63,329 nt of DNA from Anaerolineae bacterium (GCA_018648685.1 JABGQT010000117.1:1-63329), one strand, 5' to 3'; shown: positions 37,237 to 46,674, numbered from the stretch's first letter. A program made the numbers and translations. The notes: a model not told the origin generated them from the letters alone.

Positions 37237-38138
37237 TCGTAGACCTCCCTATACTTTCGCACAATGCGTTGACTGATCACATTTAAGCTCAAAGTCATAA
37301 AGAAGAGTGTCAGCCCGATGGCGAAGATGCTGTTGTAGTCAATCGAGTCGTAGCTCAAATCACCACCGCTGATGCGGACGATATGCCCCGTCATCGTTTC
37401 GGCGGCTTCAAAGGGATTGAAGGTGAAATTTGAGCCAGCTCCGGCCGCTACAGCTACGATCATCGTCTCGCCGATGGCACGGGAGATGGCAACGATGAAG
37501 GCAGCCATAATGCCCGAGATAGCCGCAGGCAAGACCACTTTCACGGCTGTTTCAAGCTTGGTTGCACCCAAACCGTAAGCCGCTGCTCGCAGGGCACGCG
37601 GCACCGCGCTGAGAGCATCTTCGCTCATCGAGCTAACCATCGGGATAATGAGAATTCCGATCACGATTCCCGCCGAAGCAGTATTGTAAATATCCACCAC
37701 ATCTCTACCAAAAATCCCACGCAAGAGTGGGGTCATAAAAGTTAGGGCAAAATAGCCATAAACAACGGTAGGGATACCAGCCAGCACTTCGAGAATGGGC
37801 TTAAGAGTTCGGCGTGCTCTGTGCGAGGCATATTCGCTGAGATAAAGGGAGATGCTCAAGCCGATGGGAAGGGCGACCAGCATGGCGATAAAGGTGGTCA
37901 TCAGCGTGGCATTCAGTAATGCCCAAATCCCAAATTGATCAATTTGTGGATTCCAGTCTGCACCTGTGAAATACTCCCATAAAGAGACTTGGGCAAAGAA
38001 GTTCATCGCTTCTTTTCCCAGTTCATAGACAATGCCAACGGTGGTTAAAATGGAAAATGCACCCGCTATAAAAAGGGATGCCTGAATGAGGGTTTCGCCC
38101 CAACGTCGCTTTTTGCGTAAATCAATTGAATTTTGCAT
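37233..38138 (-). CDS. pstC: phosphate ABC transporter permease PstC, system 1
   Basis: A 301-residue partner of PstA with six membrane helices. Signatures are LEVLAGIPTVVYGYFALTFM and the cytoplasmic loop EDALSAVPRALRAAAYGLGATKLETAVKVVLPAA that contacts PstB. Upstream lies pstS, separated by a 100-base inverted repeat. Confidence 0.95.
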   Translation of the reverse strand: MQNSIDLRKKRRWGETLIQASLFIAGAFSILTTVGIVYELGKEAMNFFAQVSLWEYFTGADWNPQIDQFGIWALLNATLMTTFIAMLVALPIGLSISLYLSEYASHRARRTLKPILEVLAGIPTVVYGYFALTFMTPLLRGIFGRDVVDIYNTASAGIVIGILIIPMVSSMSEDALSAVPRALRAAAYGLGATKLETAVKVVLPAAISGIMAAFIVAISRAIGETMIVAVAAGAGSNFTFNPFEAAETMTGHIVRISGGDLSYDSIDYNSIFAIGLTLFFMTLSLNVISQRIVRKYREVYE

Positions 38139-38151
38139 AGAACCTTCTTAT

Positions 38152-38250
38152 TTTTGTACACGGAAGAACACGGATTGCACGGAGAAGAGCTTTTTGTTTT
38201 TCTCTAACTCTCAAGCCCTTTCCGTGTCATCCGTGCTATCCGTGTACAAA
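38152..38250. repeat. TTTTGTACACGGA inverted repeat, copy 3
   Basis: TTTTGTACACGGA (38152-38164) and TCCGTGTACAAA (38239-38250) are complementary, with inner words CACGGATTGCACGGAGAAGAGC and CTTTCCGTGTCATCC. The same family occurs at 18394 and 18842, 20 kb away. It fills the pstS-pstC spacer. Confidence 0.8.
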
Positions 38251-38260
38251 GTTTTTCAAT

Positions 38261-39307
38261 TTACTGGCCCATCGCCTCAAGCCAAGCCTGTTGGGCGGCT
38301 TCGAGTACAGCGGGGTTAGCGGGGAAGTAGCCGACTTCGACGATCTCTTCGTTGACATAAGTCAGGCAGAAGTTGATATAAGCGGCAACTTGGGGTTTTT
38401 CTTGCATAATGCTCGCATCTGAATAGATGTAGAGCGGGCGAGCCAAGGGGTAGGTGGCTGCATCAACGGTTTCAGCAGAGGCTTCGATGCCATCAATAGC
38501 GGCGATATTCAGCCTCTCAGCATTTTCGGCATAATAGGCGTAGCCAAAGAATCCGATGGCGTAAGGGCTACCCGTGATCCCCTGAACAAGAACATTATCA
38601 TCTTCAGAGAGTTGAGTATTGGATGCGCCCAAAATGGGGGCTTCGTCTTTGTCGAATACTTCTTCTACGAAGTAATCAAAAGTGCCGCTATCGGTGCCGG
38701 GGATATAGCGAAGGATGTCTTCTGCGGGCCACTCGGCGTTCACGTCTGACCATTTTTCGGCAGTCGAGAAGATAGCGGCAAGTTCTTCGAGAGTGACATC
38801 GCTCAGGAAGTCATTTTCTTTGCTAACAACAACGGCGAGGGCATCGGTACCAACACGGAATTCAATCGGCGTGCGCCCGAGAGCACCACAGGATTCAACT
38901 TCACTGTCTTTGATAGGGCGGGAAGCATTGGAGACATCGGTCTCACCGGTTTCGCAGAAGCGTTCAAATCCACCACCAGAGCCAATTGAGTCAATGGTCA
39001 CTTGACCAGCGAAACCTTCGTCAAGGAAGCGTTCTGCCATCACTTCGGCGAGCGGGAAAACAGTAGAGCTGCCAGCGGAGACAACGTCGCCAGAAAGGGC
39101 GGTAGGATCAACCATCGGAAGCATGCCTTCATGCATTTCTTCTGCGGAAGCTTCCTCAGCACTTTCTTCAGCAACAGTTTGGGGCTCTGCAACTTCGTCC
39201 TCTGTCTGAGGGGCGGCAATAGATTCGGCGGAACCGCCACAGGCTGCGAGAGCCAGGCTGGCGACGATCAAGACAAACAAAGTTAATATCAGTTTATTAG
39301 TTTTCAT
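38261..39307 (-). CDS. pstS: phosphate-binding lipoprotein PstS, system 1
   Basis: Captures phosphate outside the membrane and delivers it to PstCA. The 348-residue chain has a lipobox (LALAACGG), an acidic linker rich in Glu/Ala, and then the PBP-like domain: VVSAGSSTVFPLAEVMAERF, IDSIGSGGGFERFCETGETDVSNASRPI, and PGTDSGTFDYFVEEVF, which supply the phosphate-binding Ser, Asp, Arg and Thr. It is the first gene of the operon, behind a Pho-box-like promoter. Confidence 0.95.
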   Translation of the reverse strand: MKTNKLILTLFVLIVASLALAACGGSAESIAAPQTEDEVAEPQTVAEESAEEASAEEMHEGMLPMVDPTALSGDVVSAGSSTVFPLAEVMAERFLDEGFAGQVTIDSIGSGGGFERFCETGETDVSNASRPIKDSEVESCGALGRTPIEFRVGTDALAVVVSKENDFLSDVTLEELAAIFSTAEKWSDVNAEWPAEDILRYIPGTDSGTFDYFVEEVFDKDEAPILGASNTQLSEDDNVLVQGITGSPYAIGFFGYAYYAENAERLNIAAIDGIEASAETVDAATYPLARPLYIYSDASIMQEKPQVAAYINFCLTYVNEEIVEVGYFPANPAVLEAAQQAWLEAMGQ

Positions 39308-39329
39308 GCCCCAATCTTAGCGGGAGCCT

Positions 39330-39368
39330 ATTAAATTTCCTCGAACGGTTCTTTAACGTCTGGTTAAC
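39330..39368 (-). promoter_or_regulatory. Pho-box-like direct repeats and -10 of pstS
   Basis: Reading the minus strand from 39368: GTTAACCAGAC, GTTAAAGAACC, GTTCGAGGAAA, three units beginning with GTT at exact 11-base steps, directly followed by TTTAAT (39335-39330) as a possible -10. Eleven-base direct repeats just upstream of a -10 are the usual form of PhoB/PhoP binding sites. A PhoB gene is present at 45172. Confidence 0.6.
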
Positions 39369-39371
39369 AAA

Positions 39372-39406
39372 AAAAGAGCGAAGTTCACAAGAAATTTCGC
39401 TCTTTT
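39372..39406 (-). terminator. terminator after mgsA
   Basis: AAAAGAGCGAA (39372-39382) pairs with TTCGCTCTTTT (39396-39406). On the minus strand the stem runs into seven Ts, ending the mgsA transcript just before the pstS control region. Confidence 0.8.
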
Positions 39407-39425
39407 AATAGAATCGATTTATTCG

Positions 39426-39893
39426 TTAATCTTCTTCCATCTCCAAATCTCCCAATTCACGTTCATAAACCGAGATCTTACGCGCATAAACCTCTTGAAT
39501 CAGCGGTGAAGAGATCATAAAATCTGCCGAAGAGCGATTATTTGCAATGGGGATATTCCAAACCTGCGCAATCCGCAAAAGAGCTTTCACATCCGGATCG
39601 TGAGGCTGCGGTTCCAAAGGGTCCCAAAAGAAAATTAACATCTCAATTTCACCCTCGGCGATTTTTGCACCGATCTGCTGGTCGCCGCCGAGTGGACCGC
39701 TCTTTAGTTTCGTGATCGGCAAATCCAGTTTTTCTTCCAAAAGGCTGCCTGTTGTGCCTGTTGCGTAGAGATGATGCCGCGCCAAAGTTGAGCGATTAAA
39801 ATGGCTCCACTCTAGCAAATCTTTCTTCTTATTATCGTGCGCTACAAGCGCAATATGTTTCTTCTTCGGTAGCAAAATTTCATTTGCCTTCAT
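39426..39893 (-). CDS. mgsA: methylglyoxal synthase
   Basis: Converts dihydroxyacetone phosphate to methylglyoxal and phosphate, a bypass that releases phosphate when glycolysis is blocked. The 155-residue chain has [35 protein letters not shown], and [20 protein letters not shown], the family signature with the catalytic Asp and His. AGGAGAAAAAG precedes the ATG. Its phosphate-releasing reaction suits a place beside the pst genes. Confidence 0.95.
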   Translation of the reverse strand: MKANEILLPKKKHIALVAHDNKKKDLLEWSHFNRSTLARHHLYATGTTGSLLEEKLDLPITKLKSGPLGGDQQIGAKIAEGEIEMLIFFWDPLEPQPHDPDVKALLRIAQVWNIPIANNRSSADFMISSPLIQEVYARKISVYERELGDLEMEED

Positions 39894-39964
39894 CTTTTTC
39901 TCCTCATATTTTTATAAAAACAATCATAAAGGAGTATTTACCAAAAGTCCATTTATCTTATCGG

Positions 39965-40015
39965 TTGACGCTATATTGGCAAAAGAGTATTATGGCAATG
40001 CTAAAAAATAGCATT
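39965..40015 (+). promoter_or_regulatory. nad operon promoter with palindrome at the transcription start
   Basis: TTGACG (39965-39970) and TATTAT (39988-39993) are 17 bases apart, a strong promoter. The perfect palindrome AATGCTA-AAAAA-TAGCATT (39997-40015) covers the expected start site near 40000, so it could be an operator for a repressor of NAD synthesis. Its sequence does not match an NAD-repressor site that I can recall with confidence. Confidence 0.65.
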
Positions 40016-40030
40016 AAAGGTTGCTAAAAA

Positions 40031-40951
40031 ATGAACTTACAGATTCCCGAAAAAGAGATTTATCCCCACCTGCCCGCAGCTCTGCGGCACTTCACTATCG
40101 CACAGATAATTGGGATGGCTTTAGCGGAGGATTTATCTGCCGAGGGGATGTTGGATTTAACGGAAGCAAGCCTCTCATCCAGGGATGTGACGAGCGCATC
40201 CACCCTTGACCCAAACTTGCCTCTGCATGGATACATCACCGCCAAAGAAGCGGGAACCGTTGCCGGTCTCCCCATCGCTGCACTCATCTTCCACTTGGTC
40301 GATTCTACAATCAGATTCACCCCCCTCGTCGAAGAGGGTCAACGTGTAGAAATAAGCACGGTACTCGCAAAAGTTTCGGGCGCAGGCATGGCGATGCTGG
40401 CTGCCGAGCGGACTGCGCTCAACTTTCTTGGGCGAATGTCTGGTGTAGCAACGCTAACCCGAAAATTTGTAGACGCAGTAGCGGGTACAAAAGCCATGAT
40501 TTTAGACACACGCAAAACCGCGCCTGGGCTGCGCGTAATAGATAAATATGCCGTGCTGATGGGCGGAGGGCAGAACCATCGCATGGGGTTGCACGATATG
40601 GTGTTGATCAAAGATAATCATATTGATGGCGCAGGCGGAATTTCAGAAGCAGTGCAGGGCGTGCGTGAAAAGTTTGGCACACGCTATGCGATTGAAGTAG
40701 AAGTAAAAGATTTAGATGAACTATCTGAAGCGCTTGCGCTAAACCCAGAGCGGATTATGCTCGATAATATGTCCCTGGAAATGATGCGAGAAGCTGTCGA
40801 GATCACAGCCGAGAAAGTTGCGCTTGAAGCATCGGGAAATGTCTCGCTCAAGCGATTGCGCGCCATCGCCGAGACCGGCGTAGATTTTATTTCAGTCGGT
40901 GCGCTAACGCATTCTGTACCGGTTTTTGATGTGAGTATGCGTATTGCGTGA
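40031..40951 (+). CDS. nadC: nicotinate-nucleotide pyrophosphorylase (quinolinate phosphoribosyltransferase)
   Basis: Joins quinolinate with PRPP to give nicotinate mononucleotide, the third step of NAD synthesis. The 306-residue chain has AERTALNFLGRMSGVATLTRKFVDAVAGT, LDTRKTAPGLRVIDKYAVLMGGGQNHRMGLHDMVLIKDNHI and the C-terminal barrel motifs EVEVKD, IMLDNM, LEASGNVS and VDFISVGALTHS. First gene of nadC-nadA-nadB. Confidence 0.96.
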   Translation: MNLQIPEKEIYPHLPAALRHFTIAQIIGMALAEDLSAEGMLDLTEASLSSRDVTSASTLDPNLPLHGYITAKEAGTVAGLPIAALIFHLVDSTIRFTPLVEEGQRVEISTVLAKVSGAGMAMLAAERTALNFLGRMSGVATLTRKFVDAVAGTKAMILDTRKTAPGLRVIDKYAVLMGGGQNHRMGLHDMVLIKDNHIDGAGGISEAVQGVREKFGTRYAIEVEVKDLDELSEALALNPERIMLDNMSLEMMREAVEITAEKVALEASGNVSLKRLRAIAETGVDFISVGALTHSVPVFDVSMRIA

Positions 40952-40952
40952 A

Positions 40953-41013
40953 ACGTAAAACGTGATAAGTGACGAGTGATTTTCACGTTTCATGCATCAC
41001 GCTTCACTTGTCA
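40953..41013. repeat. AACGTGATAAGTGACGAGTGA / TCACGTTTCATGCATCACG repeat
   Basis: The nadC-nadA spacer is an imperfect inverted repeat built from GTGA, ACGTGA and AAGTGACGAGTGA words on one side and TCACGTTT, CATCACGC and TTCACTTGTC on the other. It shares AAGTGACGAGTGA with the repeat at 16772 in front of leuC. Confidence 0.6.
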
Positions 41014-41027
41014 AAATGGAGAAAGCA

Positions 41028-42059
41028 ATGTTTTTTGAAACTTTTTACAACGAACTCTATGAGAAATTAAAGACCATCGTCCCTGAGCCAGAAATTCAGA
41101 TTAAAGCTGAAATTGCCTGGGAGATCAACAAACTAAAAGCCGAGAAAAAAGCGGTTATTTTGGGGCATAATTATATGGAAGCGGCTCTCTTTCACTCTAT
41201 CCCTGACCATGTCGGTGACTCGCTTGGCTTGAGTCGTATCGCCGCACAGACCGATAAAGACATCATCGTTTTTTGCGGTGTGAGATTTATGGCAGAAACG
41301 GCGAAAATTCTTAGCCCCGAAAAGACGGTTTTACTCCCTGCCAAAAAAGCCGGATGTTCTCTCGCGGAGAGTATCACGGCGCAAGATGTGCGTGATTTGC
41401 GAAAACGCTTCCCCGGTGTGCCGGTTGTGACCTATGTCAACACCTACGCGGATGTGAAAGCCGAGAGCGATATTTGCTGTACATCGGGCAATGCCAAGGC
41501 TGTAGTCGAATCGCTCAAATCAGATACGATCATCTTTCTACCCGATGAATATCTCGCGGGGAATGTCGCCAACGAAACGGGCAAACATATCATTTTCCCA
41601 TCCCGAGACAAAGTCTCGAACGATACGCTCCTCGATGTGCAGATGATCGGATGGCACGGACGTTGCGAAGTCCACGAGCAATTTAACGTCAAAGATATTC
41701 AAGATATCCGTGCCCAATACCCCGACGTGGCGATTCTCGCACATCCCGAATGTAGCCCGGAAGTAGTTGCAGAATCCGATTTTGCGGATAGCACCCAAGC
41801 CATGATTCGCTATGTAGAAGAGAGCAACGCACCCCAATATCTGCTCCTGACCGAATGTGCGATGGGCGATAATATCGCCGCCGCCAATCCCGAAAAAGAG
41901 ATGCTCAGTCTCTGCCGTGTACGCTGTCCACATATGAATGAGATCACCCTCGAAGATACGCTTGATTCTCTACAAAACAATCGCTACGTCATCGAAGTCC
42001 CCGAAGATATTCGTATCCGCGCGGCGAAGGCTGTTCAGCGGATGATCGAGATTGGGTAA
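41028..42059 (+). CDS. nadA: quinolinate synthase A
   Basis: [4Fe-4S] enzyme that condenses iminoaspartate with dihydroxyacetone phosphate to quinolinate. Signatures: AVILGHNYMEAALFHSIPDHVGDSLGLS, FCGVRFMAETAKIL, DICCTSGNA, HPECSPEV, and CPHMNEITLEDTL; the conserved cysteines include those of the first, second and last. I start at ATG 41028 (343 residues) because GGAG lies six bases ahead; the upstream frame to 40992 is repeat sequence. Confidence 0.95.
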   Translation: MFFETFYNELYEKLKTIVPEPEIQIKAEIAWEINKLKAEKKAVILGHNYMEAALFHSIPDHVGDSLGLSRIAAQTDKDIIVFCGVRFMAETAKILSPEKTVLLPAKKAGCSLAESITAQDVRDLRKRFPGVPVVTYVNTYADVKAESDICCTSGNAKAVVESLKSDTIIFLPDEYLAGNVANETGKHIIFPSRDKVSNDTLLDVQMIGWHGRCEVHEQFNVKDIQDIRAQYPDVAILAHPECSPEVVAESDFADSTQAMIRYVEESNAPQYLLLTECAMGDNIAAANPEKEMLSLCRVRCPHMNEITLEDTLDSLQNNRYVIEVPEDIRIRAAKAVQRMIEIG

Positions 42060-42069
42060 ATCAGATAAT

Positions 42070-42230
42070 TAGAGAGAAGAGATTAGAGAATAGTAAAAAA
42101 AACTGCTTCTAACGGAGCCTCAAAATACCCTTGGTTAGCGCAAACATAACCGCTTTAGCGGTTACTACGAGGGATAGAACAAGTGAAAAAGACTACTCTC
42201 CACTCTCTTTTCTCTACTCCCTAAAAAAAC
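42070..42230. repeat. spacer repeats between nadA and nadB
   Basis: The ends AGAGAAGAGATTAGAGAATAG and CTCTCCACTCTCTTTTCTCTACTCC are roughly complementary. Between them AACCGCTTTAGCGGTTACTACGAGG repeats a palindrome-plus-tail word that also occurs between phoB and phoR (AATCGCTGAAGCGATGATTACGAGG, about 45146-45170). Confidence 0.6.
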
Positions 42231-42231
42231 C

Positions 42232-43806
42232 ATGCAAACAAATACCCTTATAATCGGCAGCGGCATTGCTGGTGCAACAGCTGCCCTTTGCCTAAGCGAA
42301 GATAAAGAACGCCAAATCACGCTCATTACACGCGCAAAAAAAGCGATTAATACCAACTCGCAATATGCCCAAGGGGGGATTGTCGGGCGTGGCGATGACG
42401 ATGCGCCGAATATCCTGCAAGAAGATATTCTCAACGCCGGTGATGGGATTTGCTACCCCCCAGCCGTCAAAACCCTCGCCGATGAAGGTCCCGATCTTTT
42501 GCGTGAGATTCTCATCGAGCAAATTGGCATATCTTTCGACGAGAAAGAAAGCGGCGGGCTAGAATATGGTCTCGAAGCCGCGCATACCAAACGGCGTATC
42601 TTGCACGTTGGCGACATGACAGGAAAAGCGATTATGGTCGCCCTGTTGCGTGAGATAGCGCGTAGACTGAATATCACGATTCTCACCGGGCACACTGCCG
42701 TTGATTTGATCACCTTTCCACATCACGCGCGCGATCCGCTCGCGACATATCAGCCGCAAATCTGTCACGGTGCGTACGTTTACGACCGTGCCCAGCGCAA
42801 GGTTATCCGCATCCTCGCCAATCAAACTATTCTTGCCAGCGGCGGTTTGGGGCAAATTTTTCTCAATACCACCAATCCCGGCGGCGCACGCGGCGATGGT
42901 TTAGCGATGGCGCATCGTGCTGGGGTGCGGATTGCGAATGCCGAATATGTCCAATTCCACCCTACAGCCATGCACATGCCCGGCGCAACAAAATTTCTGA
43001 TAAGCGAAGCCGTGCGCGGTGAGGGCGGCGTGCTGCTCACCCCAAATGGCGAGCCTTTTATGGAGCGTCATTCGCCAAAATGGAAAGACCTTGCCTCGCG
43101 CGATATCGTTGCCCGCGCCATTTATTGGGAAATGCTCGAAAACGATTACCCCTACGTTTTGCTCGACATCGCTTCGCATAAAAAGGCAGATGCCATCAAA
43201 AACCGCTTCCCGCAGATTTATGAACGCTGCCTAAAAATGGAAATCGACATCACTGAACGCCCAATCCCCGTTGTACCAGCCGCGCATTATTTCTGCGGCG
43301 GCGTGCTGGTGGATGAATGGGGGCAAAGCTCGATTCCTGGACTTTACGCGGTGGGAGAAGTCTCTTGCACCGGCGTTCATGGCGCAAATAGATTGGCGAG
43401 CACATCCCTTTTGGAGGGATTAGTCTGGGGCGACCGCTCCGCTCGGCACATACGTGGACTTGAACCTGCTCCCCTTGTGGACGAATCTGCCGTGCCCACT
43501 TGGGATATTTCCAATGCCCTCTACGACACCGACCCCACCCTGATCCAGGGAGATATGCAAACCATCCGCAACCTCATGTGGCATTATGTCGGCTTGGTGC
43601 GCAGCCATTATCGCTTGAATCGTGCCCTGCGCGAGTTGCACCACCTACGCAGAGAAATCGAAGGTTTCTACCGCAAATCTCGTTTAACGGATGGATTGAT
43701 CGGTTTACGCAACAGCGTGCAAGCGGCTCTCATCGTTGCCGATGCCGCGCGGAAAAATACTCTCAGTCGAGGCTGTCATTATCGGGAAGAAAACTTATCG
43801 AACTAA
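42232..43806 (+). CDS. nadB: L-aspartate oxidase
   Basis: FAD enzyme oxidising aspartate to iminoaspartate, the first step of NAD synthesis; it can use fumarate as acceptor under anoxia. The 524-residue chain has the FAD-binding LIIGSGIAGATAAL, TNSQYAQGGIVG, HTKRRILHVGDMTGKAIM, EYVQFHPTAMHMPG, AAHYFCGGVLVDEWGQSSIPGLYAVGEVSCTGVHGANRLASTSLLEGLVWG, and the C-terminal helical domain. AlaCys-poor spacing argues against a succinate dehydrogenase flavoprotein. Last gene of the nad operon. Confidence 0.95.
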   Translation: MQTNTLIIGSGIAGATAALCLSEDKERQITLITRAKKAINTNSQYAQGGIVGRGDDDAPNILQEDILNAGDGICYPPAVKTLADEGPDLLREILIEQIGISFDEKESGGLEYGLEAAHTKRRILHVGDMTGKAIMVALLREIARRLNITILTGHTAVDLITFPHHARDPLATYQPQICHGAYVYDRAQRKVIRILANQTILASGGLGQIFLNTTNPGGARGDGLAMAHRAGVRIANAEYVQFHPTAMHMPGATKFLISEAVRGEGGVLLTPNGEPFMERHSPKWKDLASRDIVARAIYWEMLENDYPYVLLDIASHKKADAIKNRFPQIYERCLKMEIDITERPIPVVPAAHYFCGGVLVDEWGQSSIPGLYAVGEVSCTGVHGANRLASTSLLEGLVWGDRSARHIRGLEPAPLVDESAVPTWDISNALYDTDPTLIQGDMQTIRNLMWHYVGLVRSHYRLNRALRELHHLRREIEGFYRKSRLTDGLIGLRNSVQAALIVADAARKNTLSRGCHYREENLSN

Positions 43807-43900
43807 TGGACAAAACATTTAGAAATCGTACAATCTCCTTCTCAAGATGAGACTGCTTCGGCACAAGAGCATGCGCCTCGCAGAATCATCAGCTTGCGGT

Positions 43901-45133
43901 TTAACTTATCGGTAATTCAAAATAAAAGGTGCTGCCGCTTCCTTCTCGGCTTTCTGCCCAAATTTTACCCCCGTGTGCTTCAATTAGATGTTTCGAGATG
44001 GATAGCCCCAGCCCTGTACCGCCACTCCTGCGGGAGGGGTCGGCTTTGTAGAAGCGTTCAAAAATGCGGGGGAGATCATCCGCTGGGATGCCGCTTCCCG
44101 AATCGGTAACAGCGAAGCGGATTAAACGTGACCCAGCCTCGGCTGAGAGTGTCACCGTCCCACCCGTGGACGTGAACTTGATTCCGTTATGGATGAGATT
44201 GACCAGTACCTGTTCGATTCTCGCCACATCCGCTTGAATATTTGGTAACTCACTCAGACAATCCAGCGTTAAATTCACATCCGCTCGCTCCGCTTGAAGA
44301 CGCATCCGATCTGCGGCACGTTGCAGGATTTTTTGCGGCGTTGTTTCTTGCAAATTAAGCTCTATTTTCCCCGATTCGATGCGGGAAAGGTCGAGCAATT
44401 CTTGTGCCATTTGGGTAAGGGCATCTACTTCGGTTTCGATGCGGCTGAGAAAACGTTGCGCGGCAGGCGGGTCGTCGAGTGCGCCATCTTGGAGGGTTTC
44501 GGTGAGTGCTTTGAGCGATGCGAGGGGCGTGCGAAGCTCATGCGAAAGATTGCTGATGAAATCACGGCGCACCGTTTCGAGACGGCGCAGGCGGGTCAGA
44601 TCTTGAATTAGGAGCAAAATGCCATCGGGGGCATATTGGTCGGGGATGGCGATAAGTTGCAGAAAACGTTGCTGGAGGGGCACTTCGATGACTTCGCTTT
44701 GCATCTCTCCGCTTTGCTTGCATTTTTGCCAAACTTCGATAAGTTGATGATGGCGCAGAGTTTCCGCAACAGTGCTACCGACAAGGCTATCGGCTTTTTT
44801 TTCAAGCAAATAGGCAACGGCAGGGTTGGCAAATTGGATGCGGTTTTCGGCGTTCGAGATCAGAATCCCGTCTGGAATTTGTTCAAGAACCGCTGAAAGA
44901 CGAGCGTGCTCACCTTTTTCTGCTTCAACTTGCTCTCGAAGGCGTGTTTGCAACGCGGCGATAGCGTTGGAGAGTTCTTCTAATTGTGGGAGGTCTTGGG
45001 GGAGTTTCTCGTCGTTGGCGCGACGCACGGATTCTGTTAGAGAGTGAATCCGTTGATTTAGCGTGTAGTTACGCCAGCCTAGCCAGAGGAGGAGGGCAAA
45101 GAGAATGATGAGGAGGGTGAGTTCTGTATTCAC
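43901..45133 (-). CDS. phoR: phosphate sensor histidine kinase PhoR
   Basis: A 410-residue membrane kinase. It has one N-terminal helix (residues 4-22), a coiled segment, a PAS domain (about 80-180), the HisKA box FISNLSHELRTPLASLKALTETL and a HATPase with NLIHNGIKFTSTGG, DSGSGIP and GGTGLGLSISKHL. The single short anchor without an outer domain is typical of PhoR proteins that read the Pst complex. It follows phoB and the second pst gene set, which supports the assignment. Confidence 0.9.
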   Translation of the reverse strand: MNTELTLLIILFALLLWLGWRNYTLNQRIHSLTESVRRANDEKLPQDLPQLEELSNAIAALQTRLREQVEAEKGEHARLSAVLEQIPDGILISNAENRIQFANPAVAYLLEKKADSLVGSTVAETLRHHQLIEVWQKCKQSGEMQSEVIEVPLQQRFLQLIAIPDQYAPDGILLLIQDLTRLRRLETVRRDFISNLSHELRTPLASLKALTETLQDGALDDPPAAQRFLSRIETEVDALTQMAQELLDLSRIESGKIELNLQETTPQKILQRAADRMRLQAERADVNLTLDCLSELPNIQADVARIEQVLVNLIHNGIKFTSTGGTVTLSAEAGSRLIRFAVTDSGSGIPADDLPRIFERFYKADPSRRSGGTGLGLSISKHLIEAHGGKIWAESREGSGSTFYFELPIS

Positions 45134-45171
45134 TAATTAAATTAATCGCTGAAGCGATGATTACGAGGCTT

Positions 45172-45882
45172 TTAGCCTTCAAACCTATACCCACCGCCGC
45201 GCACGGTGATGATTCGCTCGGGGGCGGAGGGATCTTTCTCTATCTTTTTACGCAGCCAGCGGATGTGGACATCGACGGTGCGGCTGTCGCCGACATAGTC
45301 CCAGCCCCAGACACGCTCGAGGATGAATTCACGCGAGAGCATTTGTCCGCGATGTTCGGCGAAGAAGAGTAGAAGTTCGTATTCTTTGGGTTTTAGGGAG
45401 AGGGGTTCATTATTGAGCGTGACTTCATGGCGAGTGGTGTTAATGACGAGTTCTCCAAAAGCCAGCGTTTCTTGAGGGGATGTTTTTTCGGCGTGACTGT
45501 CGAGTTCTTCTTGGTGCAAACGTGAGCGGCGCAATTGGGCTTTGACTCGTGCCATTAATTCACGCATGGAGAAGGGTTTCGTTAAATAATCATCTGCGCC
45601 CATTTCCAAGCCGACGACGCGGTCAATTTCATCGTCGCGGGCGGTGAGCATGATAATGGGCACGTTCATCTCACGCCGCAGGATGCGGGTGATCTCGAAT
45701 CCGTCTAAGCCGGGGAGCATGATGTCGAGCAGGAGCAGGTCGAAATCCGCGCGGCGTGCCGCTTCGAGGGCGGCGTGTCCATCCCCAACGATCTCGACAT
45801 CATATCCCTGCTTTTTGAGATTGTAGGCAATGGTTTCTTGCAAGGTTGGTTCGTCTTCTACGACGAGAATTTTCTTGGTCAT
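45172..45882 (-). CDS. phoB: phosphate response regulator PhoB/PhoP
   Basis: A 236-residue OmpR-type regulator. The receiver has EDEP, the acceptor Asp in [13 protein letters not shown] and Lys in YLTKPFS; the winged helix includes [25 protein letters not shown] and [16 protein letters not shown] with the C-terminal [12 protein letters not shown]. It starts three bases after the stop of pstB and precedes phoR. It is the likely activator at the Pho-box-like site at 39330-39368. Confidence 0.92.
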   Translation of the reverse strand: MTKKILVVEDEPTLQETIAYNLKKQGYDVEIVGDGHAALEAARRADFDLLLLDIMLPGLDGFEITRILRREMNVPIIMLTARDDEIDRVVGLEMGADDYLTKPFSMRELMARVKAQLRRSRLHQEELDSHAEKTSPQETLAFGELVINTTRHEVTLNNEPLSLKPKEYELLLFFAEHRGQMLSREFILERVWGWDYVGDSRTVDVHIRWLRKKIEKDPSAPERIITVRGGGYRFEG

Positions 45883-45885
45883 AGC

Positions 45886-46644
45886 TTATCCAAATCGCCC
45901 AGTCACATAATCTTCGGTGCGTTGATTTTGGGGGTTGGTAAAAATTTCGGTGCCGGGGGCGTATTCAATCAATTTGCCTTGTAAAAAGAAAGCAGCGTAA
46001 TCGGATGTGCGCGCGGCCTGTTGTACAGAATGTGGCACTAGGATGACAGTGTAGCGTTTTTTGAGTTCAATTAGCGCATCTTCAACTTTGCTGGTGGAGA
46101 TGGGGTCAAGCCCCGATGTTGGCTCGTCAAGCAGGACAACTTCTGGTTCGAGCGCAAGGGAGCGTGCTAGACAAAGACGTTGCTGCTGTCCACCGGAGAG
46201 AGCAATCGCGGGATCATCGAGGCGGTCGTGGACTTCCTCCCAGAGAGCGGCTAGTTTTAGGCTTCGTTCAACGGCTTCGTCGTGACGGGATTTTCGTTTT
46301 TCACCTGCGAGTTCGAGACCATAAGTGAGGTTACCGCGGATGCTAAAAGGTAAAACAACAGGGCGGGCAAAAACCATCCCGACTTTGCGGCGGATGGCTA
46401 TTACATCTGCTTTGGGGTCGAGAATGTCTTCTCCGTCTATGAGAATACGCCCTGAAATGCTCTCGACATCTGCTAGGTCGTTGAGCCGATTCAGGCAGCG
46501 TAGCAAGGAGCTTTTTCCACCGCCTGCTGGACCAAAAAGCACGGTCGTGGCGTTAGCAGGAATATCCAAGCTGACGCCATTAAGAGATTCTGTCCCGTCG
46601 GAGTATTGGAGGGTGAGATTTTCGATAACGATTTTGTTTTTCAT
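45886..46644 (-). CDS. pstB: phosphate ABC transporter ATPase, system 2
   Basis: A 252-residue PstB homologue with Walker [28 protein letters not shown] and Walker B VVLLDEPTSGLDPISTSKVEDAL; the switch His is in VILVPHSVQQAA, where PstB usually has VTHNMQQA. All catalytic residues are present. It stands between pstA2 and phoB in the second pst operon. Confidence 0.93.
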   Translation of the reverse strand: MKNKIVIENLTLQYSDGTESLNGVSLDIPANATTVLFGPAGGGKSSLLRCLNRLNDLADVESISGRILIDGEDILDPKADVIAIRRKVGMVFARPVVLPFSIRGNLTYGLELAGEKRKSRHDEAVERSLKLAALWEEVHDRLDDPAIALSGGQQQRLCLARSLALEPEVVLLDEPTSGLDPISTSKVEDALIELKKRYTVILVPHSVQQAARTSDYAAFFLQGKLIEYAPGTEIFTNPQNQRTEDYVTGRFG

Positions 46645-46674
46645 TAGTTAGGTAGTTGGATAGTTTTTAGTTTG

